A stretch of 64,000 bases of DNA, taken from positions 62,001-126,000 of the forward strand of contig CAMWYJ010000001.1 of NCBI GenBank assembly GCA_947178445.1. Direction: 5' to 3'. Shown in pieces: positions 1-9,294 of the stretch. The position numbers were made by a program, and so were the translations under genes. Position 1 is the stretch's first letter; the number at the start of each line of letters is the position of its first letter. This DNA is from an uncultured Clostridium sp. Its GTDB lineage: Bacteria > Bacillota > Clostridia > Lachnospirales > Lachnospiraceae. Under the pieces are notes generated by a model. It worked only from the letters and a program-made list of their open reading frames with translations, ran no database searches and was not told the origin of the DNA.

Positions 1-644
1 TACATATACAAACTAAACGTACCATCACCATTTCCCAACAGACGATATATCGCATAGTTTAAATACCTGTCTCCACCAGGCTGTGTCGTATAATACTCCA
101 CATATATATCCCCTGGTATAATATAATAATTCGTACCACCCTGCTGCAATACCCGGAAAGAACGCTTATTACCAGACTCAATGTCCCCGCTAAGCGGATA
201 ATATGTTCCCTTTGCTTTCCCAGCCAGCTGATAGGTATCCATATTTACTATCGCCCGCCGCTCATCCGTTGCAGAAGCAGATTTACAATACTCACCGTAA
301 TAATCCGGAACTAAATCATATGAGAAACCCGCTCCTAAATCCGTTGTCAACGATGCAGTACTCCGGGTATCCTCTCGCTTATCTTTCGAAATAGAAGACT
401 CATTTTCCAGTTCAAACGCACTATACGCCCAGGGACTAACACTCACATAAGTTGCCGTCACCAGTGTATCCTCCAGATTCAACATCACCATTGAAGCCTC
501 CGTCTGAACCTCCAGATTATTCCGGGTTTTTTTGTTCGCCATCGTTGTCGTACTCATAAACTGAACCACCATCAGCATGACAATTGACAAAAGTGCCATA
601 CTGATCAAAAGTTCAATTAAGGAAAACCCTTGATTCTTATTCAT
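1..644 (-). CDS. PilW-like minor prepilin (3' end beyond the window)
   Basis: Open frame running from an ATG at 644 to the left edge, about 214 codons, so the C-terminus is missing. The N-terminus is a class III (type IV prepilin) signal: MNKNQG followed by FSLIELLISMALLSIVMLM, that is a short basic leader, Gly at -1, Phe at +1, Glu at +5 and a hydrophobic helix. The rest is a soluble domain that I do not recognise. An in-frame GTG 12 bases upstream is an alternative start; a G-rich SD-like stretch lies just before it. It is the last visible gene of the T4P operon, 23 bp after the preceding prepilin gene. By analogy with minor-pilin sets ordered PilV/PilX/PilE-like/PilW, it probably belongs to the pilus tip or initiation complex. 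That role is inference; the prepilin nature is directly visible. Confidence 0.8.
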   Translation of the reverse strand, partial: MNKNQGFSLIELLISMALLSIVMLMVVQFMSTTTMANKKTRNNLEVQTEASMVMLNLEDTLVTATYVSVSPWAYSAFELENESSISKDKREDTRSTASLTTDLGAGFSYDLVPDYYGEYCKSASATDERRAIVNMDTYQLAGKAKGTYYPLSGDIESGNKRSFRVLQQGGTNYYIIPGDIYVEYYTTQPGGDRYLNYAIYRLLGNGDGTFSLYM

Positions 645-667
645 TTGCCTGCTCACAGACTCACCCC

Positions 668-1228
668 CTATTTTACCTTATGACTGCCTGTTGCAGCATC
701 CAGATGAACAGTTGCAATGGTTAATCCATTATATATGAATTTATAATCTCCAGCTCCATAACGAACCGAACCATTTGCCTTATTAAATTCAATGATCATG
801 TATGATGACTGATCCACACCAGACACCGGACATAACTGAGCACTATCAGAAGGTGTATAGTCAATCGTAACAAGCTCTGTCAGGGTAACCTCTGCTGTAT
901 CTGCTTCTTTTTCGGTAAAGGAAACACCGTCCTCTGTTCCTAAAATAACAGAAAAAGTATTCTTTTTTGCAGTTGTACCATCTGCATATGTCACTGCCCC
1001 TGCAGTATTCTGTCGAATCAACAGACACAACTTTTCATCCTTTGCTTCCGACACAGCTTTTGTCTTTACCAAAAGACTTGCTATCTGGTCATTTAAATTC
1101 TGTACTGCTGTATTGCATTTTGCCTGCTTGATAACACCTAATGTAACAAATGACATACCAGACAAAATAGCCATAATTGCAATGACAATAATAACTTCAA
1201 CTAAAGTGTATCCCTTGTTTTGTTTCAT
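668..1228 (-). CDS. Minor type IV prepilin (GspH/FimT-like)
   Basis: A 186-residue protein with prepilin signal MKQNKG|YTLVEVIIVIAIMAILSG: Gly at -1, Tyr at +1, Glu at +5. It would be cleaved by the prepilin peptidase encoded at 8442-9272. I chose the ATG at 1228 because GGTGA lies a few bases upstream and it places Gly at leader position 6. A longer frame starting at 1261 overlaps the previous gene (stop at 1240) and would add an unnatural leader. The mature domain is about 165 residues with no disulfide pair obvious to me. It sits between the giant PilX-like gene and the PilW-like gene, so a minor pilin is likelier than a major one. Confidence 0.85.
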   Translation of the reverse strand: MKQNKGYTLVEVIIVIAIMAILSGMSFVTLGVIKQAKCNTAVQNLNDQIASLLVKTKAVSEAKDEKLCLLIRQNTAGAVTYADGTTAKKNTFSVILGTEDGVSFTEKEADTAEVTLTELVTIDYTPSDSAQLCPVSGVDQSSYMIIEFNKANGSVRYGAGDYKFIYNGLTIATVHLDAATGSHKVK

Positions 1229-1239
1229 ACCATCACCGC

Positions 1240-4164
1240 CTAATCTACATTCTTCTTCCAATTCTGGAAAGAAAGAATATCTTCAAACTGTACTGTTGCG
1301 ATGGATCTCATAGAAACTGCCTGGGTATCCGTTGCTTCCGAAGCTGGCACATACTGTGACTGATATTGCCTGAATATGTCACATACATAACCAAAATTCT
1401 TTGATCCGGTCTTATCCTGTGAATTATCACACTCTCGTAAGATTGTCTTTATAATCTCTTCATTCGCCCGGAAGTCCATCTCTGTCTTACCGGCAATCTT
1501 ATCAAAGTTATTCACGATAATCTTACTGCCCGAAACAATCAAGCCTTCAAATTCAGTTACATCGGATTTAAAGGTAATATCTCCCTTTGCAATAACCAAT
1601 CCCTTTACTTTTCCATTATTAAAGCTTCTGTCATAATGATAGGTTCTTCCGTTAATTTCATAATCTCTTGCGCCAATTACAATATCATCTTCTGAAGTCC
1701 ATACACCATATCCACATTCCAAAGAACAATACTGGTTTTTTATCTTAGAAAAATCAAAATAATGATTGATTGGTGTAATAATATCCTCTGTCAGGTTATG
1801 TGCATCTGTTACATCATCACCACTTGCACTTTTATTTGTCAAAAGCCACTTTGCCTCTTTGTATTGTTGCTGGAGCTTTGCTGTTACAGAACCTGCAAGC
1901 TGACTGGCAGTCACACCATCTGATGCAACTCCGCTTTGCCCATTCCCTGCATCACTGATTGCTGCATTAATATTCGCAGCAGCGCGCTTTAATGGTTCAA
2001 TGTTATCACTATTCGCAACAATGGTAAAGCTGTTTCCATTTTTTGTAGTAATAGCAGAATTGGTGTAGATATTCTGATAAGCATCCTCTGCAGTTTGATT
2101 ACTAACCGTTAACATTTTTACCTGGAAATAATCATAATCTGTAATATCAATCAAACCATTCGCCTGACCGGTTGTAACACCTTCTGAATCCGCTGTGGAA
2201 TCATCAAACAACGCAGCATAATCCGCAATAAACTGATTCATTACATTCTGATTCTTGATATCTGCCTTTGAAAAATCAAGGAAATAATATGCTTTTCCGG
2301 AAAGAACTGTTTTAATCACCGGTATTTTATCAAAATCTGACCAGATTCCCTGATAAGCAGGTAAATTCCGCAATCTGACAGGCAGATTCAGATAAAGACC
2401 GTCTTTTGTATCCTCCACTCTCCAGCTTGGAATATATGCAAGCTGATTACTCTTGATGGAGATTGCCTCACCGGTCCGGTAATCCTGTACCGCTGTTTTC
2501 TTACCGTCTGCCTCATCCACAGTATAATTTTTGGTATCTGTCACATTACCATCTGCATCCATTGTACTGCTATAATAAGAATAGCTCTTTGTCTTTACGC
2601 TATCTTCCATATTGACAGTACCTTCATTATTCGTAACCGTATATTGCACGGTCTCTTCTTTCTCAGACTCCTTCGCCTCTTTTGACACTTCAATATAAGA
2701 CTGTCCTGCCACATATAATGCATTTACCAATGAGAAATCCAGGCTGGTATCCTCACCATTTAAAATGATTGCACTACTATTATAGTGTGCCTGACCTTCA
2801 ATTCCCATACCATCTGTAATTCCTTTATCTGTATTCTTGGTAAACTTTCTTGTAAGATTTTTCGTTGCTGCATCTGTATATACACGGTTATCTGTAGAAG
2901 CATAATTATAGCCATAATATTCACCGTTCAATAATACAGAAGAAGATTTTGCATTTAATTCCAAATCATCCGCAATATATGCAGTCGCCTTCATATCAAT
3001 CGAAGAACCTTTTGTCTCATCCGTTTTTGTACTCTGCTTTAAAGCATAACCGTCTAACACAATACCATCTGCCCATATATCCGCATGCCCAATTGCTGCA
3101 CTGTTAACCGTACTATTACTAATACTGGAAATCGTCAGTTCTGCACAATTAAGTGCTGCAATGGTTCCCGGAACAATGATACGCTCAGATGTCATTATGA
3201 CATTTGCCCCATCCACATAGAATCCGGAATACATACTCTTCGTATTCACACCATCATATTCCTTTAAATCATCATCCTTTTTGGAGGTAATTTTCTGAAT
3301 CTGATCCTCTTCAATTGTTGTAGTCCCACCTGACACAGTTGTTAGATTATTTGGATTTTCGTTATAACTCTTATTATAAAAATCAGATGCAGCATATACA
3401 TTACCGTTAACCGTAACCTTATCTCCTAATGCCGGCTTTCCATCCGCACTTTCAATCTGAACACCCATATCTGCAATCATTGAATACTGGTAAAGCACAC
3501 TCAAATCCGATACTGTGGTATTGAAATTAACATCAAATTCCGGTTGACCAATTACTAAATCCGTTGTAATCGTCTGGATAAAATTATCCGCCCCACCAAG
3601 CGTACCAGTCCTCTTTGCATTCATTGTACTATATGAAGCTTCACGTTTCAGCACCAGATTCACAATCGTAAGACTCTTACCGGTTACCTTTGTGATATTT
3701 CCAACAGAAATCTGAACACCTTCCGGATTCGCAGCATTATCATACAAATTACTCACAAAACTTTTCAGCCTGTTTAATGTATTATCCGGCGTCATATAAT
3801 TATCATTATTCTGCAGCAAATTCATATATGAAGCTTTCATGATTTCATTTGCTTTATCCGGATCCATTGTAACATAACTCTTACTACTCGGATCGTAATA
3901 TACCATAACCTCAAGTGTATCATTATAAGCTTGCTGCAACAGCTCCATAGAATCACTGCCCACACCGGCATAAATTTCATCCATTGCCTGTTCCAAATAA
4001 TAGAAGTTATCTCTTGTGTTGATATCATAAGCCTTCAACCGGTAACACAAGGCAACTGCAACCAGAATTGCAGTAAGCAGTACCATAAGAAACGAAACGG
4101 TTGCCACAACAACTATAAAACTGTTTCCTTGATTCTTTTTTCGTTTTTTCAACAATTTTATCAT
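1240..4164 (-). CDS. Giant PilX/PilK-like pilus protein, 974 residues
   Basis: The N-terminus is basic (IKLLKKRKKNQG) followed by NSFIVVVATVSFLMVLLTAIL, which looks like a prepilin cleavage site and helix but lacks the usual Glu at +5. That absence is common in GspK/PilX-type minor pilins. About 930 residues follow, far more than the 150-350 of ordinary minor pilins, with many Asn, Asp, Ser and Thr. Near residues 860-905 there are short beta-rich stretches (GLVIAKGDITFKSDV, GLIVSGSKIIV) of the kind seen in beta-solenoid or polymer-forming folds. SD AGGAGG lies 9 bp from the ATG. The ATG overlaps the stop of the upstream prepilin gene (ATGA), so translation is probably coupled. A tip-located adhesin or initiator is my inference. 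Confidence 0.75.
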   Translation of the reverse strand: MIKLLKKRKKNQGNSFIVVVATVSFLMVLLTAILVAVALCYRLKAYDINTRDNFYYLEQAMDEIYAGVGSDSMELLQQAYNDTLEVMVYYDPSSKSYVTMDPDKANEIMKASYMNLLQNNDNYMTPDNTLNRLKSFVSNLYDNAANPEGVQISVGNITKVTGKSLTIVNLVLKREASYSTMNAKRTGTLGGADNFIQTITTDLVIGQPEFDVNFNTTVSDLSVLYQYSMIADMGVQIESADGKPALGDKVTVNGNVYAASDFYNKSYNENPNNLTTVSGGTTTIEEDQIQKITSKKDDDLKEYDGVNTKSMYSGFYVDGANVIMTSERIIVPGTIAALNCAELTISSISNSTVNSAAIGHADIWADGIVLDGYALKQSTKTDETKGSSIDMKATAYIADDLELNAKSSSVLLNGEYYGYNYASTDNRVYTDAATKNLTRKFTKNTDKGITDGMGIEGQAHYNSSAIILNGEDTSLDFSLVNALYVAGQSYIEVSKEAKESEKEETVQYTVTNNEGTVNMEDSVKTKSYSYYSSTMDADGNVTDTKNYTVDEADGKKTAVQDYRTGEAISIKSNQLAYIPSWRVEDTKDGLYLNLPVRLRNLPAYQGIWSDFDKIPVIKTVLSGKAYYFLDFSKADIKNQNVMNQFIADYAALFDDSTADSEGVTTGQANGLIDITDYDYFQVKMLTVSNQTAEDAYQNIYTNSAITTKNGNSFTIVANSDNIEPLKRAAANINAAISDAGNGQSGVASDGVTASQLAGSVTAKLQQQYKEAKWLLTNKSASGDDVTDAHNLTEDIITPINHYFDFSKIKNQYCSLECGYGVWTSEDDIVIGARDYEINGRTYHYDRSFNNGKVKGLVIAKGDITFKSDVTEFEGLIVSGSKIIVNNFDKIAGKTEMDFRANEEIIKTILRECDNSQDKTGSKNFGYVCDIFRQYQSQYVPASEATDTQAVSMRSIATVQFEDILSFQNWKKNVD

Positions 4165-5498
4165 TTCTCACTGCCTCCTTTCGTTCCTTCTAAAACAGGA
4201 TCCTTTGAGGTATCCACCGTATTACCCGTCTGCAGCCAGATTTTAACTTTGTATAAACTTCTGTCACCTTTTACCGCTGCATTCACATTATCTACCGTTG
4301 CACCACTTCCCGCATTGTCCTGAAGCGGAATTGCGTTTATTCTGTCAGATGGATTATCTGAATTGTACCGATCAATAAAGAGATCAAGCTTTCCGTCTAC
4401 AACATTTTGTGTCTCATCATACCAGAATCTGCTAATGTCGGATTTTTTGTTTATTTTGTCTTGTACATTCCCATCTTCATCCGTATAAGTATTCATACCT
4501 ATGTTATGATACACATTAATATTTCCTAAGAAAGATGCGTCACTTCCCCTTCGAAAAGCCGCTAAATGAATATTTACATCATCACGGTTCACACCATTAA
4601 AAACCGCATCATCATACAGAGGATTTGTATTGTCGATATCACTTACACCGGAATCTATAATATTCTGGGAATACCTTTCTGCCACTTCCACAAGGAACAG
4701 ATTCACCTCCTTATTCTCCGATGCATCCAACCCGCTCGTATCAATGGCAATATAATCATCTGTGCTATAACCGTCTATATAATAACATGGGTTATAGGTT
4801 AAATATATGTTTGGCAGATCATCATAGCTCTGGGCAACCGGAATATATTCTACATAATTGTCATTACCCAGCATTGCATTTGTATCAAGATACCGCATAA
4901 TACAACGAACCGTATAACCAGTTGACTTTTTCCCTGAAACCTCTACCGTAATCAGACGATATCCCTCATCACCGGCAAAAATATTCGTTCCAGTACCCTG
5001 CATCTGCTGTTCATAACCTACAGGATCTGTTTCCTTTAATCTCTGAAGTTTTTTTGATTTCAAAGTCTGAGCCGCTGTCACGTCATAATTATACATTGTA
5101 CCGTCAAGCAGCGCAACCTTTCTGTAATCCATATCTTCAATAATGCCATAGCTTAAATTGTTGACATTAAAGGCTGCAGAATCATAGTAACTACTGTCAA
5201 GTTCAATCTGCCATGCATAATCCGTCTTCTCTGTGCCAAGCTTCGTTGTACCCTTAGCGGTATATTTTGTACCACTCTTTACATAGCCTTTCCCTGCCAG
5301 ATCAACTATCTGCGTTGCCTTCACATCTTCCATTAAATTTTCTGCAAATTCATTGCGGTACTGCGTTTCTTTCGACAACGTTGTCGTTCGTAGGGAAGCT
5401 CTGATTCCTCTCACAATCGGAACCATCAAAATCATGAAGATTGCAAGTGCGATCAAAACCTCCACTATACTGACACCAGTATTTTTTTTCTTTGCCAT
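4161..5498 (-). CDS. PilV-like minor prepilin, 445 residues
   Basis: Prepilin signal MAKKKNTG|VSIVEVLIALAIFMILMVPIV with Gly at -1 and Glu at +5. It is long for a PilV-like protein (445 residues). The remainder is a soluble domain rich in Asp, Asn and Tyr that I cannot assign. Its stop overlaps the next gene's start by 4 bp and it begins 17 bp after pilO, so it is firmly inside the T4P operon. Together with the PilX-like, GspH-like and PilW-like genes downstream it makes a set of four minor pilins, the usual number for a T4P priming complex. The assignment to PilV rests on operon order plus the signal, not on domain similarity I could test. Confidence 0.8.
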   Translation of the reverse strand: MAKKKNTGVSIVEVLIALAIFMILMVPIVRGIRASLRTTTLSKETQYRNEFAENLMEDVKATQIVDLAGKGYVKSGTKYTAKGTTKLGTEKTDYAWQIELDSSYYDSAAFNVNNLSYGIIEDMDYRKVALLDGTMYNYDVTAAQTLKSKKLQRLKETDPVGYEQQMQGTGTNIFAGDEGYRLITVEVSGKKSTGYTVRCIMRYLDTNAMLGNDNYVEYIPVAQSYDDLPNIYLTYNPCYYIDGYSTDDYIAIDTSGLDASENKEVNLFLVEVAERYSQNIIDSGVSDIDNTNPLYDDAVFNGVNRDDVNIHLAAFRRGSDASFLGNINVYHNIGMNTYTDEDGNVQDKINKKSDISRFWYDETQNVVDGKLDLFIDRYNSDNPSDRINAIPLQDNAGSGATVDNVNAAVKGDRSLYKVKIWLQTGNTVDTSKDPVLEGTKGGSEK

Positions 5499-5515
5499 GG
5501 AACAATCACTCCATT

Positions 5516-6748
5516 CTACTTATAAACCTTAACTGAACCTGTTTTGCCTGTAACATCAACACGAGCTGAAACAGAATCATCCCCACTCACCTTAACATAT
5601 ACCGGAAGTGAAGTAGTATTCCGTACCGTCACACGAATACCAACTTTGTCATCATCACCCTTTCTTGCTGAAGACTGTAACAAAATCTTAATATCCTCTG
5701 CTGAAGTAACCTCTGCCTCATAAGAAGTGCCATCTAATGTATATTTGCAATAATTCTTTCCATCCTTTTCATAGAAATCATAACTTAAAGTAGATACAGA
5801 ATTATCGCTATTTGTAATTACACTGGCTTCTTTTCCAGCTCCATTTTGACCAACTACTTTTGCAGACACATCACTGGTAGACGGATTTAACATTGCATAG
5901 AAATCATAATTACTCTCGATTGCTGCTCCATCATTCTCATCATATTTATTAAGACCATCTGATTCTGCTTCCCCTTGAATAGAACCGGTTCCAATAAAGA
6001 TATTATCCACACCGGTCTCCACATCATTGAGTTCGATACTGCGTTCCGGTCTATCCCCACTACGGACTGCATAGCAATACATTGTCATGTTACCTTCATA
6101 GACATCATTTTCTGCCTTATATGTAATGTCAATACTGTTAATCGTAATTCTATCCTGATAAGCATCAATATAATCAATAACATTCTTCAAGGAACTATAA
6201 GAGCCATAGTACTCCATTGGGAACTCAGCCCGGAAACAGTTATAAGCAGAATCATCTATCGGCGCCTCTCCCTCAGCCAATTCACCACTAGCTGCCGCTT
6301 CTGTGGTAGCCTCCTCTGTAGATTCTGCTTCCGAGGTTGCCTCTGTGGTACCTGTAGAATCTGTCGTTCCACCTAATGTGGCATCTGCACCATTACTTCC
6401 CAATGTATAGAATAACTCCTCTTCACCAAGCTGGACCTTGCTAAAATCCATCTCATTATCTTTCTTGATTCCATCTAAGAACATAACCGTAATTTCCTGA
6501 TTCAAATCTGCCGGGAAATAATTCAGTACTTCTTCAAATTCTTTATTATACTTCTCTGTATCTTCAAGATACTTCTCTCTATCAGCCTGTTTTGCCTGAA
6601 GCTCCTGCAGACGAGCCTGAAGCTGCTGTGCCTCCTGCTGTTTTTTCTGGTATTCCTCAATATTCGGTTTCATTACATATATGGCTGATAAAACAATAAT
6701 CGCTATTCCTGCTATACTAAGTAATATTGTCTTTTCTGAATCTTTCAT
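5516..6748 (-). CDS. pilO: PilO-like T4P alignment protein
   Basis: A 410-residue protein: a short cytoplasmic start, one membrane helix (ILLSIAGIAIIVLSAIYVM, about residues 9-27), then a Gln/Glu/Lys-rich coiled coil (about 30-75) and an extracytoplasmic domain. That topology and its place directly after pilM-pilN identify PilO. It is about twice the length of proteobacterial PilO. A Thr/Ser/Glu/Ala-rich low-complexity stretch lies around residues 125-165, and there is an additional C-terminal beta-rich region of roughly 180 residues. SD GGGAGGGG is 7 bp from the ATG. PilO normally pairs with PilN in the inner-membrane alignment complex linking the cytoplasmic motor to the pilus base. The function of the extra C-terminal domain is unknown. 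Confidence 0.85.
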   Translation of the reverse strand: MKDSEKTILLSIAGIAIIVLSAIYVMKPNIEEYQKKQQEAQQLQARLQELQAKQADREKYLEDTEKYNKEFEEVLNYFPADLNQEITVMFLDGIKKDNEMDFSKVQLGEEELFYTLGSNGADATLGGTTDSTGTTEATSEAESTEEATTEAAASGELAEGEAPIDDSAYNCFRAEFPMEYYGSYSSLKNVIDYIDAYQDRITINSIDITYKAENDVYEGNMTMYCYAVRSGDRPERSIELNDVETGVDNIFIGTGSIQGEAESDGLNKYDENDGAAIESNYDFYAMLNPSTSDVSAKVVGQNGAGKEASVITNSDNSVSTLSYDFYEKDGKNYCKYTLDGTSYEAEVTSAEDIKILLQSSARKGDDDKVGIRVTVRNTTSLPVYVKVSGDDSVSARVDVTGKTGSVKVYK

Positions 6749-6762
6749 ATCTAATCCCCTCC

Positions 6763-8409
6763 CTATTCTGCTGTGCCTTCTACTGGTTCCAGGGTTCCAT
6801 CTGTCTCCTCAACCTCTTCCTCTTCCGGATCCATAGATACAAACTGCGCCGTCATATTAAATTCATATGAAATACTAATCGTCTCTCCATTTGTTCCCGT
6901 TAATTCTTTTTCCGTCATATCCAAAAGCCATGCATCCTTAATACATTCTACCTGTTTTAACTGTTTTACCAATTTTGCAATAGCTCCATAATTCATGGAA
7001 ACACCTGTCAACGTCACACCTTCATCCGAAGAAGAATAATTTGTTATCACCATATCTTTTGGCAGATTCTTCTCAAGCTCTGCCAAAAACATTGACACAT
7101 TCTCATTCAATGTCTTTGTCTGGGAATACATTAACTTGATATCATCCCGTTTTGCCTTTGCTGCATCATGTTCAGTAATAATTTCTTCAATATCTGCAAT
7201 TGCTGCAATCTGGGCATTCAAGCTGGCACACCGCTGCTCCTGATTATTTTTCATAACCATTGTGAAAATAGATCCACCTACTGCTCCCACAACCATTACA
7301 CCAAAGAAAATCGTTCCATATTTTAAAGCATCTGCACTTGATGCCTTTCGGGAACTTTTTACTTCCGTTGGCTGGAACCCCATCGGTGCAAACGCTGCAC
7401 CAATCGCAACAATCAGATATACCGGATTATATATCTTTAAATCAATCTTGCTGTCAAATTTAACATTATAAAGGCTATCCATAATCTTTGTCTGGATGTT
7501 AAGCTGAATCTTAAACAGACCATCAATGCCACGGATCAAGGCACCGTCACCAATTAAGAACACATCATCAATCGGTTTATCCGGGTTCTTGGTCACATAA
7601 TAATCCATCACACGCCCAATATTGTTAATCAGATAACGAAATGCACCTGTCGCTGCATTATCATCAAAATCAACCGTAATCAATCTTTCATTCTGTAACA
7701 AAGTCATTGCTGTTGTAGCATCCACGCCTTTTTCATCCATAACCTCTGTTACTACGGAATTCGTACCATATGGTACTGTTCTTTGAAGCAAAAGGGTATC
7801 CCCTTTTACGATATTCAAAATGGTGGACTCACCACCTAACTGGATTACCATTGTTGTAGAATTCGTACCAGTCTGGGTTTTGATCATCTGAAGCATTGCA
7901 TTTCCAACATAATCAATTGACTGTACATTAAGACCAAGTATACTTCCCAACTCATAGTATGCTTTCACCATTGTAATTGGTGCTGCAACCACCATAAGTT
8001 TCATTTGCTTTGTCTTATCTTCACCTACAATATGCTCTAATATAGAGTGTGACACAACGTAATCCTCTATATTAACAGGGAAATACTCTGAAGCATTTGC
8101 TGCTACAATTCCCTTTACTTTATTCTCTTTCACCTCTGGAATTAATACTTCACGGTTTACAATCTTTGTAGAAGTCAATACAAAGATTACATTTTTATTC
8201 GTAATTCCATTTGCATCTAACTGCTCTCTGATTGCCATCGCAACCTTTTCCACATCCCTGATATTACCATCCTCATAGGCATCCTCAGGAGTGTCAAAAA
8301 TCAAAGTGTTATGTACCATCGTCTGTTTTTTCTCAGACGGTGTAACTTCAATAATCGTAATACTCTCATTTGTTATATCCACTGTCAGGACTTTATTACT
8401 TTTCGCCAT
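6763..8409 (-). CDS. pilM: Fused PilM-PilN T4P assembly protein
   Basis: Residues 1 to about 345 form an actin/FtsA-like PilM domain: it starts KVLTVDITNESITIIEV and has nucleotide-fold stretches such as VIQLGGEST near 188 and DDVFLIGDGALIRG near 281. A membrane helix follows at about 364-386 (FFGVMVVGAVGGSIFTMVM), then a coiled coil and a PilN-type periplasmic domain to about 530, ending in an acidic tail. PilM and PilN are separate in Proteobacteria, where PilM binds an INLLP-type peptide at the N-terminus of PilN. Here the two are covalent and that motif is not visible at the junction. To my recollection fused PilMN also occurs in Clostridioides difficile. SD GGGAGG lies 7 bp before the ATG. 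pilO follows after 14 bp. Confidence 0.88.
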   Translation of the reverse strand: MAKSNKVLTVDITNESITIIEVTPSEKKQTMVHNTLIFDTPEDAYEDGNIRDVEKVAMAIREQLDANGITNKNVIFVLTSTKIVNREVLIPEVKENKVKGIVAANASEYFPVNIEDYVVSHSILEHIVGEDKTKQMKLMVVAAPITMVKAYYELGSILGLNVQSIDYVGNAMLQMIKTQTGTNSTTMVIQLGGESTILNIVKGDTLLLQRTVPYGTNSVVTEVMDEKGVDATTAMTLLQNERLITVDFDDNAATGAFRYLINNIGRVMDYYVTKNPDKPIDDVFLIGDGALIRGIDGLFKIQLNIQTKIMDSLYNVKFDSKIDLKIYNPVYLIVAIGAAFAPMGFQPTEVKSSRKASSADALKYGTIFFGVMVVGAVGGSIFTMVMKNNQEQRCASLNAQIAAIADIEEIITEHDAAKAKRDDIKLMYSQTKTLNENVSMFLAELEKNLPKDMVITNYSSSDEGVTLTGVSMNYGAIAKLVKQLKQVECIKDAWLLDMTEKELTGTNGETISISYEFNMTAQFVSMDPEEEEVEETDGTLEPVEGTAE

Positions 8410-8441
8410 ACTATAGCCTCCCTCGCTAATCAGAAGTTAAT

Positions 8442-9272
8442 TTAAAGGGGCTTTACACCCATCATGTTCAGATACCAGCTTATTAGCTGTTCACCGCATA
8501 TCATTGTAATATAAACGCCCAAAGATAAATACGGGCCAAGAGCAAACTGCCGTTCACCCTTCTTAATCTTCATGAGAATTAAATGTATAACTGACCCTGC
8601 CACACAACCAATCCCCAATGCTAAAAAATTAAGTTTCCAGCCTAAAAGTAAGCCAGTTGCTGCCATTAATTTGATGTCACCATCCCCTATTGCCGTCTCA
8701 ATCGTGTCATCACCATACCTTTTTCTAAGGAGTGGCACTGATACCTTATTTACTAGCAGTAAAAAACCACTGACCGCAATAAGACCAATTACATATTCCA
8801 ACCAATTAGATAAATCTACAAATAAATGAACCAATCCACATATAAAAATAATAATATTCATTTCGAATGGGATATACTGGGTGTTCCAGTCTACCACGCT
8901 TAATGAAAAAAGAGCAGACACTGTAACCATCCATAAAAATACGCTGATACCAGTCTCCTTCGACCAAAAGAAGCCAGCCAACAATACAGCATTTGTTACG
9001 ATATAGACAGCCGTGCTTTTATTCAGAATGAAAACTGCATAAGGACATTTCCTTTTTAATTTCAAAAAGGAAATCAGCATCCACTCGTTCAAATTCTCCG
9101 AATGCTCAAAAACAGACTTTTTGTGTCCATAGCAATTTTCAATGAGGGAACACGTACTACATGTCTTTTCATCTTCGACCTGTTTGAGAAAACAGGATAA
9201 AGGAATCGCAACCTGCCCCAAAAGGCAGGTTAGGATTCCAATAACCAAAGTTATTATGTTTGTGTTCTGCAT
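8442..9272 (-). CDS. pilD: Type IV prepilin peptidase (family A24)
   Basis: A 276-residue multi-pass membrane protein. The two aspartates of this aspartyl protease family are visible: Asp128 in SVVDWNTQYIP and Asp199 in the GxGD-type motif AIGDGDIKLM. It cleaves prepilin leaders after the -1 Gly and usually N-methylates residue +1. In canonical PilD the N-terminal cytoplasmic domain carries a CxxC...CxxC zinc site. Here the cysteines are Cys38, Cys41, Cys47 and Cys76, a different spacing, so the methyltransferase part may be altered. It lies between the major pilin and the pilM-pilN gene, and all five prepilins in the window are plausible substrates. The ribosome binding site is weak, so the exact start is less certain. 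Confidence 0.9.
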   Translation of the reverse strand: MQNTNIITLVIGILTCLLGQVAIPLSCFLKQVEDEKTCSTCSLIENCYGHKKSVFEHSENLNEWMLISFLKLKRKCPYAVFILNKSTAVYIVTNAVLLAGFFWSKETGISVFLWMVTVSALFSLSVVDWNTQYIPFEMNIIIFICGLVHLFVDLSNWLEYVIGLIAVSGFLLLVNKVSVPLLRKRYGDDTIETAIGDGDIKLMAATGLLLGWKLNFLALGIGCVAGSVIHLILMKIKKGERQFALGPYLSLGVYITMICGEQLISWYLNMMGVKPL

Positions 9273-9294
9273 AATTCACACTGTGACCCAATCA

